From contig NZ_CP133888.1 in assembly GCF_041228405.1 (NCBI RefSeq), forward strand, positions 3,720,001-3,784,000: DNA of 64,000 nt, given 5' to 3'. Under the pieces are notes generated by a model. It searched no databases, was not told where the DNA came from, and worked only from the letters and a program-made list of their open reading frames with translations. Within the stretch, counting starts at the first letter, position 1. The number at the start of each line of letters is the position of its first letter. Positions 1 through 7,337 of the stretch are shown piece by piece. This stretch comes from Salinilacustrithrix flava. Lineage in GTDB: Bacteria > Actinomycetota > Acidimicrobiia > Acidimicrobiales > Salinilacustritrichaceae. Made by a program: the position numbers and the translations under genes.

Positions 1-1209
1 GTAGTCGAACAGGAAGATGTCCTGGAGGGTGATGATGTCGCCCTCCATGCCCTGCACCTCGGTGATGTGGGTGATGCGGCGGGTGCCGTCCTTGAGGCGG
101 GTCAGGTGCACGATGACGTCGATGGCCGAGGCCATCTGCTCGCGGATGGCCCGCACCGGCAGGTCGAAGCCGGCCATGAGGGTCAGCGTCTCGAGGCGGG
201 CGAGCGTGTCACGGGGACCGTTGGAGTGCACCGTGGTGATCGAGCCGTCGTGGCCGGTGTTCATGGCCTGGAGCATGTCCAGAGCCTCGCCGCCACGACA
301 CTCACCGACGACCAGGCGATCGGGTCGCATGCGCAGGCTGTTCTTGACCAGGTCGCGGATGGTGACCGCACCGTTGCCCTGGATGTCGGCCGGGCGGGTC
401 TCCATGCAGAGCACGTGCTCCTGGTGGAGCTGGAGCTCCTTGGCATCCTCGATGGTGCAGATGCGCTCGTCCCCGGGGATGAAGCTGGAAAGCACGTTCA
501 ACGTCGTCGTCTTACCGGTGCCGGTACCGCCGGAGACGATCACGTTCAGGCGGCCGACGATGCAGGCCTGGAGGAACTTGGCCGACTCGGCGTTCAGCGT
601 CCCGAAGCGGATGAGGTCGTCGACCTGGAACGGGTCCTTGGAGAACTTGCGGATGGTGAGGAACGGGCCGTCGATCGCCAGAGGCGGGATGATGGCGTTC
701 ACACGGGAGCCGTCGGGGAGGCGGGCGTCCACCATCGGCGACTGCTCGTCGACGCGGCGGCCGATCTCGGCGGCGATCTTCTCGATGATGCGCTGCAGGT
801 GGTTGCCGTCGATGAACTTCACATCGGTCTTGGTGAGCTTGCCGTTCTGCTCCACGAACACCTGGTCCGGGCCGTTGCACATGACCTCCGAGACCGTGTC
901 GTCCTGGAGGATCTGGTCGATCGGGCCGTAGCCGAGCACGTCGTCGACGATGGCCTGGATCAGGTCGGCCTTCTCGGTGGCCGACAGCGGCGTGCGCTCG
1001 TTGGCCAGCGTGGCCTGCAGCTGCTCCATCACCCGGGCGCGCAGGTCGTCGTCGGACAGGCGCTTGTCGAACAGCACCGGTCCGAGCTGCTCCATGAGGT
1101 GGTGGTGCAACCGCTGGCGGAGCTCGTCGAGGGCCGGGTTCCGCCCCGAAGGCGCCTCGGCGACAGCGACCGGACCGCCCTCCTCGTGGATCTGCTTGTA
1201 CAGGCTCAT
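1..1209 (-). CDS. cpaF: CpaF/TadA-type secretion ATPase of a Tad (Flp) pilus system, 3' end outside window
   Basis: Hexameric ATPase that powers assembly of Flp/Tad pili or a related type II/IV secretion channel at the cytoplasmic membrane. The frame is open for 403 codons from ATG 1209 (MSLYKQIHEEGG) to the window edge, so the C-terminus is missing. Visible are the N-terminal region with DDTVSEVMCNGPDQVFVEQNG, a Walker A motif GGTGTGKTTT (around complement 505-535), and the downstream VVGECRGGEALDMLQAMNTG and ITTVHSN motifs typical of CpaF. A purine-rich AGAGGG precedes the start. It follows rpsA on the same strand but a terminator separates them. TadE/TadG-like genes lie 12 kb away, so the system is split. 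Confidence 0.93.
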   Translation of the reverse strand, partial: MSLYKQIHEEGGPVAVAEAPSGRNPALDELRQRLHHHLMEQLGPVLFDKRLSDDDLRARVMEQLQATLANERTPLSATEKADLIQAIVDDVLGYGPIDQILQDDTVSEVMCNGPDQVFVEQNGKLTKTDVKFIDGNHLQRIIEKIAAEIGRRVDEQSPMVDARLPDGSRVNAIIPPLAIDGPFLTIRKFSKDPFQVDDLIRFGTLNAESAKFLQACIVGRLNVIVSGGTGTGKTTTLNVLSSFIPGDERICTIEDAKELQLHQEHVLCMETRPADIQGNGAVTIRDLVKNSLRMRPDRLVVGECRGGEALDMLQAMNTGHDGSITTVHSNGPRDTLARLETLTLMAGFDLPVRAIREQMASAIDVIVHLTRLKDGTRRITHITEVQGMEGDIITLQDIFLFDY

Positions 1210-1315
1210 GCCACACCCTCTCCGGGGACCGACGTCTACGGGGGGTTCATCGGCACATCCACGCAGGAACCGAAGCGATTTCGCACCGGCGGTTCCGGAA
1301 GGGGCGGAAAACGGC

Positions 1316-1345
1316 GAGATGCCCGCCCCGGAGGGCGGGCATCTC
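1316..1345 (-). terminator. intrinsic terminator of rpsA
   Basis: Perfect 12-bp inverted repeat (arm GAGATGCCCGCC) with a 6-nt loop, 39 bp beyond the rpsA stop. In the minus-strand transcript it is followed by GTTTTCC, so it reads as a Rho-independent terminator separating rpsA from cpaF. Confidence 0.8.
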
Positions 1346-1383
1346 TCATCCGATGTCGAACGCTCCCGCCGGGAGCCGCCGAC

Positions 1384-2844
1384 TCAGGCTTCGTCGGTCT
1401 CCGTGGCGTCGTCAGCCTCGGCGTCGGGCTCGGAGGCCTCGGGCGCTGCTGCTTCGGCCTCGGGCGCCTCGGCGACGTCGGCCTCCGGAGCCTCGGACGT
1501 GTGCGCGATGGCGTCACCCGAATCGCCGACCTCGGGGGTCGCGGCCTCGGCGGTCTCGCCGTCGGCACCCTCAGCGCCTTCGGCCTCGTCCTCGGGGACC
1601 TCGCCGATGAAGTTGCCCTCGTCGTCGTACTGGTGCTCGCCGAAGGCGTCCTGGTACTCGGCGGCCACGACGCCACCCTCGGCGGCCTGCTTGATCGACA
1701 GGCTGATGCGGCGGCGCTGGAGATCGAGGTCGATGATCTTGACCCACAGCTCCTCGCCCGGGGTGACGACCTGCTCGGGGAGGTCGACGTGGTGGGCCGA
1801 CATCTCCGAGATGTGGACCAGACCCTCGATGCCCTCGCCCACCTGGACGAACGCACCGAATGGCACGAGCTTGGTGACCCGGCCGTAGACCAGCTCGCCC
1901 ACGCGGTGGGCGCCGGCGAACTCCTGCCACGGATCCTGCTGGGTGGCCTTGAGGGAGAGGGAGATGCGCTCGCGGTCGTTGTCGACCTCGAGGACCTGGA
2001 CCTCGATCTCGTCGCCGACGGCCACGACGGAGCCGGGGTGGTCGACGTGCTTCCAGGACAGCTCGGACACGTGCACGAGGCCGTCCATGCCGCCGAGGTC
2101 GACGAAGGCGCCGAAGTTCACGACGCTGGAGACCACGCCACGGCGGACCTCGCCGGGCTTGAGGTTCTGGAGGAAGTCCTCGCGCTGCTCGCGCTGGGTC
2201 TCCTCGAGCCAGGCCCGGCGGGACAGGACCACGTTGTTGCGGTTCTTGTCCAGCTCGATGATCTTGGCCTCGAGGCTGCGACCGACGTAGGGCGCCAGGT
2301 CGCGGACCCGGCGCAGCTCGACGAGGCTGGCGGGCAGGAAGCCACGCAGGCCGATGTCGATGATGAGACCGCCCTTGACGACCTCGATGACCGGGCCGGT
2401 GACGACGCCCTCGGCCTCCTTGATCTCCTCGATCTTGCCCCAGGCACGCTCGTACTGCGCCCGCTTCTTGGACAGGATCAGGCGGCCTTCCTTGTCCTCC
2501 TTGGTGAGGACGAGGGCCTCGACGATGTCGCCGAGGGAGACGACCTCGGACGGGTCGACGTCGTTGCGGATGCTCAGCTCACGGGAGGGCACGACGCCCT
2601 CGCTCTTGAAGCCGATGTCCAGCAGGACCTCGTCCTTGTCGATGCGGACGACCTTGCCCTCGACGAGCTGGCCGTCCTCGACGGTGACCATCGTGTCGTC
2701 GATGAGGTCGGCGAAGGAGCCGACGTCGTTGGAGGTGATCTGGCGGGGCGTGTACTCGCCCTCGTCGTTGAAGGTGCCCATCTCGCTGGGGCTCTCGGTG
2801 AGGCCCGCAGGGACGAGGGTGGCGCTGGACGTGGTGTCGGTCAA
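1384..2844 (-). CDS. rpsA: 30S ribosomal protein S1
   Basis: RNA-binding ribosomal protein that helps load mRNA on the 30S subunit. The 486-aa product has four S1 (OB-fold) repeats at roughly residues 55-125, 140-215, 225-300 and 310-385. The last two carry the typical GAFVDLG..GLVHVSE and GAFVQVG..GLVHISE signatures. The C-terminal ~90 residues are highly acidic and Ala/Glu-rich, as in other actinobacterial S1 proteins. The start MTDTTSS gives the usual actinobacterial N-terminus. Proximity to polA resembles the M. tuberculosis rpsA-polA neighbourhood, although five genes intervene here. Confidence 0.97.
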   Translation of the reverse strand: MTDTTSSATLVPAGLTESPSEMGTFNDEGEYTPRQITSNDVGSFADLIDDTMVTVEDGQLVEGKVVRIDKDEVLLDIGFKSEGVVPSRELSIRNDVDPSEVVSLGDIVEALVLTKEDKEGRLILSKKRAQYERAWGKIEEIKEAEGVVTGPVIEVVKGGLIIDIGLRGFLPASLVELRRVRDLAPYVGRSLEAKIIELDKNRNNVVLSRRAWLEETQREQREDFLQNLKPGEVRRGVVSSVVNFGAFVDLGGMDGLVHVSELSWKHVDHPGSVVAVGDEIEVQVLEVDNDRERISLSLKATQQDPWQEFAGAHRVGELVYGRVTKLVPFGAFVQVGEGIEGLVHISEMSAHHVDLPEQVVTPGEELWVKIIDLDLQRRRISLSIKQAAEGGVVAAEYQDAFGEHQYDDEGNFIGEVPEDEAEGAEGADGETAEAATPEVGDSGDAIAHTSEAPEADVAEAPEAEAAAPEASEPDAEADDATETDEA

Positions 2845-2962
2845 AGGGATCTTCTAACTCGGTCGCTTGGGTTTTCCGGACAAGGCCTGCTCGCAGGGCG
2901 CGAGAGACCAATCAGCAAAGGTAGCAGCGAATCGGGGCCGTCGCCCAGTGCCGGGCCTGGAG

Positions 2963-3073
2963 CGTTCTGGGCCGCGGAGCACGCGTGGGGGGCGTGTGGG
3001 GCACCCCGGAACCACCCTGGATCGTTCTGGGCCGCGGTGCGCGCCTCGGATGCGTGCGTCGCACCCCAGAACG
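2963..3073 (+). repeat. two tandem copies of intergenic repeat family A
   Basis: Two consecutive units each begin with CGTTCTGGGCCGCGG (2963-2977 and 3023-3037). The second closes with CCCAGAACG (3065-3073), giving a 9-bp terminal stem plus inner GGTGCG/CGCACC pairing. The first closes with the degenerate CCCCGGAACC. They lie between the divergent rpsA and DUF559-like genes, so here they are not obviously terminators. The same core recurs near 4133, 6481, 6542, 39116 and 50315. Confidence 0.75.
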
Positions 3074-3115
3074 GCCCTCGGGGTTCCTGTCACCAGGTAC
3101 CTGGATGATCATGAG

Positions 3116-4123
3116 ATGCACTGGGAAGCACGCTTGCGCCGGCTCGCCGCCCTCCAGTCCGGCGTGATCGGCATCCACCAGATGGGCAACGTCGGCGGTG
3201 ACCACCGATGGTGGAACAACGCCCGGCGCAACGGACGGTGGGAGCCGTTGAGCGACCACGTCCTCCGCGCCGACGGCACCCCCGCCACGGTCGAGCAGCG
3301 AGCGTTCGCCGGGGTGATCGACGCCGGCCCGACCGCCTTCCTCGCCGATGAGTCCGCGTTGGCGTGGTTCGGCACCCGCAACGCCTCGCTCGAGCCGGTG
3401 CAGGTCGCCCGGCGGCGGGGGACGACGAACCGCTCCGGCGCACTCGCCCGGGCGCACCGGCTCCGTGATCTCCGGGCATGCGACGTGGTGGTGGTACGGG
3501 GGCTGCCGGTGCTCTCCCCCGTCCGGGCCGCGTGGTGCGAGGCCGCCCGGCTCTCCAAGCTCCCCGAGGAGTGGGCCGTGCCACGCCTCGAGCGGGTGGT
3601 CGACGACCTCCACCGTTCGCACCTCCTCACCTGGGAGCAGCTGCACGAATCGATCCGGCGCCTCGGTCGACGTGGCCGCTCCGGAACCTCGCTCATGCGC
3701 ACCATCGCCGAGGAGCGCACGCCCGGCACCAGCGCCACCGAGAGCCGATTGGAGGACCGCTTCGTCGAGGTCCTCCAGGAAGCCGGCGCCGATCCGATGG
3801 AGCCCCAGGTGGTGGTCGGCGGCGACCGCCCCATCGGCCGCACCGACTTCCGTGATCCGGACCTTCCGATGGTCGCCGAGATCAACAGCCTCACGTTCCA
3901 CTCCACGCCGTCGGATCGGGACGCCGACCGTCGCCGCTACGCCCAGCTCGTCGCCGCCGGCTTCGCCGTGGCGGTCGTGTGGGAGGACGACCTCTGGTCC
4001 AACCGCTCCGACGTCCTCCGGGTGGTCGCCGACGCCCGGACCGCTGCCCGCGCCGGCCGCCCGGCCGTCTTCCACACCGCCTCCTGCCCCTGGCCGCTCG
4101 ACTGCCGGGACCCGCTGTGGTGA
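3116..4123 (+). CDS. DUF559/Vsr-like nuclease-fold protein, AbiEi-like architecture
   Basis: 335-aa protein of a family common in actinobacteria: an N-terminal region resembling AbiEi-type winged-helix antitoxins and a C-terminal restriction-endonuclease-like (DUF559/Vsr) fold. The C-terminal block reads DFRDPDLPMVAEINSLTFHS, then RRRYAQLVAAGFAVAVVWED. The usual E-x-D-G catalytic segment is E-I-N-S here, so nuclease activity is doubtful. ATG 3116 is chosen because the open frame upstream only reads through family A repeats. TACCTG at 3097-3102 is a weak -10 candidate. No partner toxin is adjacent. Function unknown. Confidence 0.7.
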   Translation: MHWEARLRRLAALQSGVIGIHQMGNVGGDHRWWNNARRNGRWEPLSDHVLRADGTPATVEQRAFAGVIDAGPTAFLADESALAWFGTRNASLEPVQVARRRGTTNRSGALARAHRLRDLRACDVVVVRGLPVLSPVRAAWCEAARLSKLPEEWAVPRLERVVDDLHRSHLLTWEQLHESIRRLGRRGRSGTSLMRTIAEERTPGTSATESRLEDRFVEVLQEAGADPMEPQVVVGGDRPIGRTDFRDPDLPMVAEINSLTFHSTPSDRDADRRRYAQLVAAGFAVAVVWEDDLWSNRSDVLRVVADARTAARAGRPAVFHTASCPWPLDCRDPLW

Positions 4124-4132
4124 CCCCGGAAC

Positions 4133-4147
4133 CGTTCTGGGCCGCGG
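4133..4147 (+). repeat. single arm of intergenic repeat family A
   Basis: CGTTCTGGGCCGCGG begins 9 bp after the stop of the DUF559-like gene. No complementary CCCAGAACG follows, so this is a half-copy. The rest of the gap to 4301 shows only TACCCT near 4236 as a possible -10 box. Confidence 0.7.
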
Positions 4148-4301
4148 AGCGCGCCTCTCATCCCGACGCACAGCGGCCCGATTCACTCCGGCGACGGCTT
4201 GCCACGAACCGGATGAATCGATCGGTACGGGTGGGTACCCTGATGACCGTCCGAACACTCGGCGCACGGACCGCCCGCCACCTCGAACCGAGGAGACGAG
4301 C

Positions 4302-4619
4302 ATGTCCATGACCGAGCCCGAACGGCACGAGCTCTACGAGCTGGCCAAACGAGACGTCAGCGAACGGTTCGCCCAGTTGATGATCAAGGCACTCCCTCCC
4401 GATCCGCAGCGGCTCGCCACGAAGGACGACCTCGCGGTCCTGGGCAGTGAGCTGCGGGCAGAGATGGCAGATCTGCGGACGGAGCTGAGAACAGGAATCG
4501 CCGAGCTCCGCACGGAGATGCGAGACATGACGTCCGGTCAAACTCGCACGATGATGTTCGGGTTGGTCGGGTCGGTCACTGCCCTCGCCGTCACCCAACT
4601 GATCGTCGCCGCCCTCTGA
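4302..4619 (+). CDS. small coiled-coil protein with C-terminal membrane helix
   Basis: 105-aa protein of unknown function. Residues ~40-80 form a heptad-rich coiled coil (repeated LRTEL/LRTEM units) resembling DUF1640/CCDC90-type proteins. It ends in one hydrophobic helix (MMFGLVGSVTALAVTQLIV). The start ATG 4302 has a strong AGGAGA at 4291-4296, 5 nt upstream. It could oligomerise through the coiled coil and be tail-anchored in the membrane. Isolated between a plus-strand and a minus-strand gene; no operon partner. Confidence 0.7.
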   Translation: MSMTEPERHELYELAKRDVSERFAQLMIKALPPDPQRLATKDDLAVLGSELRAEMADLRTELRTGIAELRTEMRDMTSGQTRTMMFGLVGSVTALAVTQLIVAAL

Positions 4620-4628
4620 GCAAGCGGA

Positions 4629-6392
4629 TCAGCCGCCATCCCGGCGGCGGATCATGCCCTCGCGGCGGATGCTCGTCAGGTAGCGGGGAGTGCCGAGGTG
4701 CGGCTCGTAGGTGTCGAACAGCTCGCCCGCTCCGACCGCATCCAACAGCGGCTTTGCTCGGCCGCTGACCGAGCCCTTGATCCCGAGAAGGGAGAGCATC
4801 TGGCCGGTGTCGCCGTGCTGGAGGCGCCCGTTGGCGTTGGCGACCACCCAACACACGGCGCCAGCCAGCGGTTCGTCCTTGCTGCGCCGCCGGAAGACCG
4901 TGGGATCGCCCGCCGCTGAATCGGTGAGGAAGCGACGGCAGGCCGTGCGCACCTCGATGTCGCCGAAGAACTCGTCGCAGACCCGGTCGACGAGGGCTGC
5001 GACCCGCAAGACCCGTTCCCGGATGTCGTCAGGAACTGCGTCGAGGTCGAGCGGCTCATCCGGCAGGGGCTCGGCGTCGAGGGCCCGGTACGCATCCTCG
5101 CCACCGACAGCTCGCACGTGCGATGACCGCATTCGCTCCGCCCAACGGGCCTCCCACTCGATCTCGAACTGATCGTCATCGTCGGGGTACCCGAACACCT
5201 CGAGGAGTGCATCCACCCCCTGAGCCCGACCATCGTCAGCGATCACCGCGAGGTAATCGTCCTCGTACTCGTCGATCACGGCCAGGGATTCCGCGCCCAG
5301 CTCGGCCGGGATCCCCGCCTCACCGTGCGCCCACCGGATGAAGGCTCGAAGCACGATCGGAAGGCGAGCGAGCTCCTCGAACGGGGCGATGATCTTGCGC
5401 GGCACCCAGTCGAGGAGGAGGATCTCGACCCGGGGCGGCCCCCACCGATACGGGTCGCCACTGCCGTAGCTGGTCCCGTACCAGAGGATGTGGTCGACGA
5501 GGTCGGCGTCCGCACCACCGAGCCCGGCCGCCTCTGGTGAGGCGAGGAAGCGCCCGACGATGGTGTCGAGCTCCTCCAGCTCCCACTCCCTCGGCTCGGG
5601 CGCCTCTCCGCCGGCTGGCAGCAAGCGCAGCGCCCAGCGCAGCAACGGCTGGATCACCGGCCAGGTGTCCGTCTCCAAAGGAGGCACGGTGCGGTTCGAC
5701 CAATCGATCGCCTGCTCCAAGCGGGCCCGGGCCGCAGCCGGATCGACCTCGACGAAGGTGATCCCCCGGTCGTCCACGTGGGTCCGAGTCACGTCGATCA
5801 TCTCCTCGACCTCCATCGGGACGGCGAACGCGTCCTTCACGACGGAGCCGAGGTTGTGGTCGACGTAGGCGACGATCGTCAGCACCTGACCGGTCGGCCA
5901 GTGGAGCTGCAGGTAGAGGTTGTCGCCGTCACCGAGCGGGTCGACCGACTCGACGACGCGCTCCACCACCGCATCCCCCAGTGCCCGGAACCACGGAGGC
6001 GTCGACCACCGACGGCCGGCGAGCTCGGTCATGCAACGACGTCGCGCCAGCTCGTCGTCGAGCACCAGGGCGAACACCCCGAGGAGCGCGGTGGTTGCCG
6101 GGTCGTCATGGGCCAGGAGCGATTCGAGGAGCGCGGTCCGATCGGTGCGCTCCGGTTCCGGACCGAGCTCGACCTGCTTGGGGTCCATCACCCACGCCAT
6201 CGACGATCCGACAGCCAAGAGGTCGAGCGGGTGGTCGAGGCGCAGCATGTCCCCGATGTACGCCAGCGGGTGCTCGTCGACCGGAGGTGCCCCTTGCTCG
6301 TCGAAGTGCCGAGGCCGTGCGGCCCCCGTTCGCTTCGGCGTCACCCGGCCTCCGCCTCGGTGGTGCTTGCCTCCTCGTCGCTTCTTGCTCAT
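4629..6392 (-). CDS. uncharacterised protein with DUF6398-like C-terminus
   Basis: 587-aa protein. The first ~25 residues are Lys/Arg/His/Gly-rich (MSKKRRGGKHHRGGG), suggesting nucleic-acid contact. A long, acidic, mostly helical middle follows, with no motif I recognise. Residues ~485-575 (VAALVDRVCDEFFG, then AVCWVVANANGRL and LLGIKGSVSGRAKPLLD) resemble DUF6398, a helical domain usually found alone or with SEC-C/plasmid-type modules. ATG 6392 is preferred over the in-frame start 24 codons upstream because GGGGAGCG lies just before it and family homologs begin with a basic stretch. Function unknown. Confidence 0.6.
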   Translation of the reverse strand: MSKKRRGGKHHRGGGRVTPKRTGAARPRHFDEQGAPPVDEHPLAYIGDMLRLDHPLDLLAVGSSMAWVMDPKQVELGPEPERTDRTALLESLLAHDDPATTALLGVFALVLDDELARRRCMTELAGRRWSTPPWFRALGDAVVERVVESVDPLGDGDNLYLQLHWPTGQVLTIVAYVDHNLGSVVKDAFAVPMEVEEMIDVTRTHVDDRGITFVEVDPAAARARLEQAIDWSNRTVPPLETDTWPVIQPLLRWALRLLPAGGEAPEPREWELEELDTIVGRFLASPEAAGLGGADADLVDHILWYGTSYGSGDPYRWGPPRVEILLLDWVPRKIIAPFEELARLPIVLRAFIRWAHGEAGIPAELGAESLAVIDEYEDDYLAVIADDGRAQGVDALLEVFGYPDDDDQFEIEWEARWAERMRSSHVRAVGGEDAYRALDAEPLPDEPLDLDAVPDDIRERVLRVAALVDRVCDEFFGDIEVRTACRRFLTDSAAGDPTVFRRRSKDEPLAGAVCWVVANANGRLQHGDTGQMLSLLGIKGSVSGRAKPLLDAVGAGELFDTYEPHLGTPRYLTSIRREGMIRRRDGG

Positions 6393-6480
6393 CGATCGCT
6401 CCCCGTGTGGCTCTCGAGTCGAGTGTCGCGCACGCTGCGAGCGGCCAACCGGGTGGCTCTGCACTCTCCAGAGGCGCGCA

Positions 6481-6556
6481 CCGCGGCCCAGAACCGGGAG
6501 GTGGCCGACCTGGGGTGCTCAGCACGCCCTGGAGGCGTGCACCGCGGCCCAGAACG
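6481..6556 (-). repeat. two copies of intergenic repeat family A, inverted orientation
   Basis: CCGCGGCCCAGAAC occurs at 6481-6494 and again at 6542-6555, the second followed by G to complete the family core in reverse orientation. Both sit just past the methyltransferase stop when read on the minus strand. Left arms are degenerate (CCTGGGGTGC before the second), so hairpin formation is partial. Confidence 0.7.
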
Positions 6557-6558
6557 GG

Positions 6559-7248
6559 TCAGGTGGGCTTGCGGGCGAGGAGGAGGAACTCGGCGTGGTC
6601 GATGTCGGGGGCGCGGCGGGCGTAGTCACCGGGCTCGACCGACCAGACCGCCTCGACCTCCAGCCCGGCCGCGGCCGCCAACAGACGCAGCTCACGGGGG
6701 GTGAAGCCGGTGGTCCACAGGTCGGCCTCGAGGTCGGTGCCGGCGGCATCCTTCACGGCCGTTCGCTCGTGCATGACGCCGGCGTCGGCGTCGAAGTCGC
6801 CGCCCTCCCCTGCCTGGAACCGGACCTGGAAGTAGGCCGAGAACGCCGAGACGGCCAACCGCCCGCCGGGGCGAAGGACCGAGGCCAGCTCGCGGAGCGC
6901 CTGGAGGTCGGCGTCGATCGGGGCGCCGGGGCCACCCAGCAGGCCGAAGCCGCCCTGGCACAGTGAGATGACGGCGTCGAAGCCGTCGGTGAACGGGATC
7001 TGGCGGATGTCGGCGACCACCGCTGGCGCCGGGGTGTCGCCGGCGGCGACGATGCGGCAGAACGACTCGGCGAGGTCGAGGCCGACGGTGTCGATCCCCC
7101 GCCGGGTTGTCGCAGCTATGTGGCGCCCCGGCCCACAGCCGGCGTCGAGCAGGCGCATCCCCGGCTCGAGCCCGAGGGCGTCGACGAGGAAGTCGACCTC
7201 CTGCTCGGTGCCCTTGGTGAACGAGTAGCGCAGGTAGGTGTCCTGCAT
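6559..7248 (-). CDS. class I SAM-dependent methyltransferase
   Basis: 229-aa cytoplasmic methyltransferase. Motif I is LLDAGCGPGRH, followed by DTVGLDLAESF (acidic residue for the SAM ribose), VVADIRQIPF and FDAVISLCQGGFGLL. That is the standard Rossmann order of the Methyltransf_11/25 group. Substrate unknown. ATG 7248 is the only plausible start. The frame stays open upstream through WFRPLADH, which related proteins sometimes include, but contains no start codon before running into a family B repeat. The N-terminus is therefore the least certain part. Confidence 0.75.
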   Translation of the reverse strand: MQDTYLRYSFTKGTEQEVDFLVDALGLEPGMRLLDAGCGPGRHIAATTRRGIDTVGLDLAESFCRIVAAGDTPAPAVVADIRQIPFTDGFDAVISLCQGGFGLLGGPGAPIDADLQALRELASVLRPGGRLAVSAFSAYFQVRFQAGEGGDFDADAGVMHERTAVKDAAGTDLEADLWTTGFTPRELRLLAAAAGLEVEAVWSVEPGDYARRAPDIDHAEFLLLARKPT

Positions 7249-7286
7249 GTGGTCGGCCAGCGGGCGGAACCAGCGGCCCGAATCCT

Positions 7287-7309
7287 GTTCCGTGGCCGCT
7301 GCCAGTTTC
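7287..7309 (-). repeat. single copy of intergenic repeat family B
   Basis: Read on the minus strand this contains CTGGCAGCGGCCACGGAAC, immediately after the polA stop and before the methyltransferase. There is no second arm, so it is a half-copy. Confidence 0.7.
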
Positions 7310-7337
7310 CTCGGGGGTTCCACCGGCGACGACCGTG

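Noticed and set aside
67..3108. 1,013-codon plus-strand open frame
   Set aside because: It is antisense to cpaF and rpsA, whose motifs are complete. The translation is low-complexity Val/Asp/Leu/Gly, typical of a high-G+C shadow frame.
2845..3115. the tandem family A units as a CRISPR array
   Set aside because: Only two units with unlike spacing and internal pairing, and no cas genes anywhere in the window.
3116..4123. AbiEi-like gene as part of a type IV toxin-antitoxin pair
   Set aside because: No nucleotidyltransferase (AbiEii) toxin lies next to it.
2912..4309. 465-codon minus-strand frame
   Set aside because: Shadow of the DUF559-like gene and the family A repeats; no recognisable domain.
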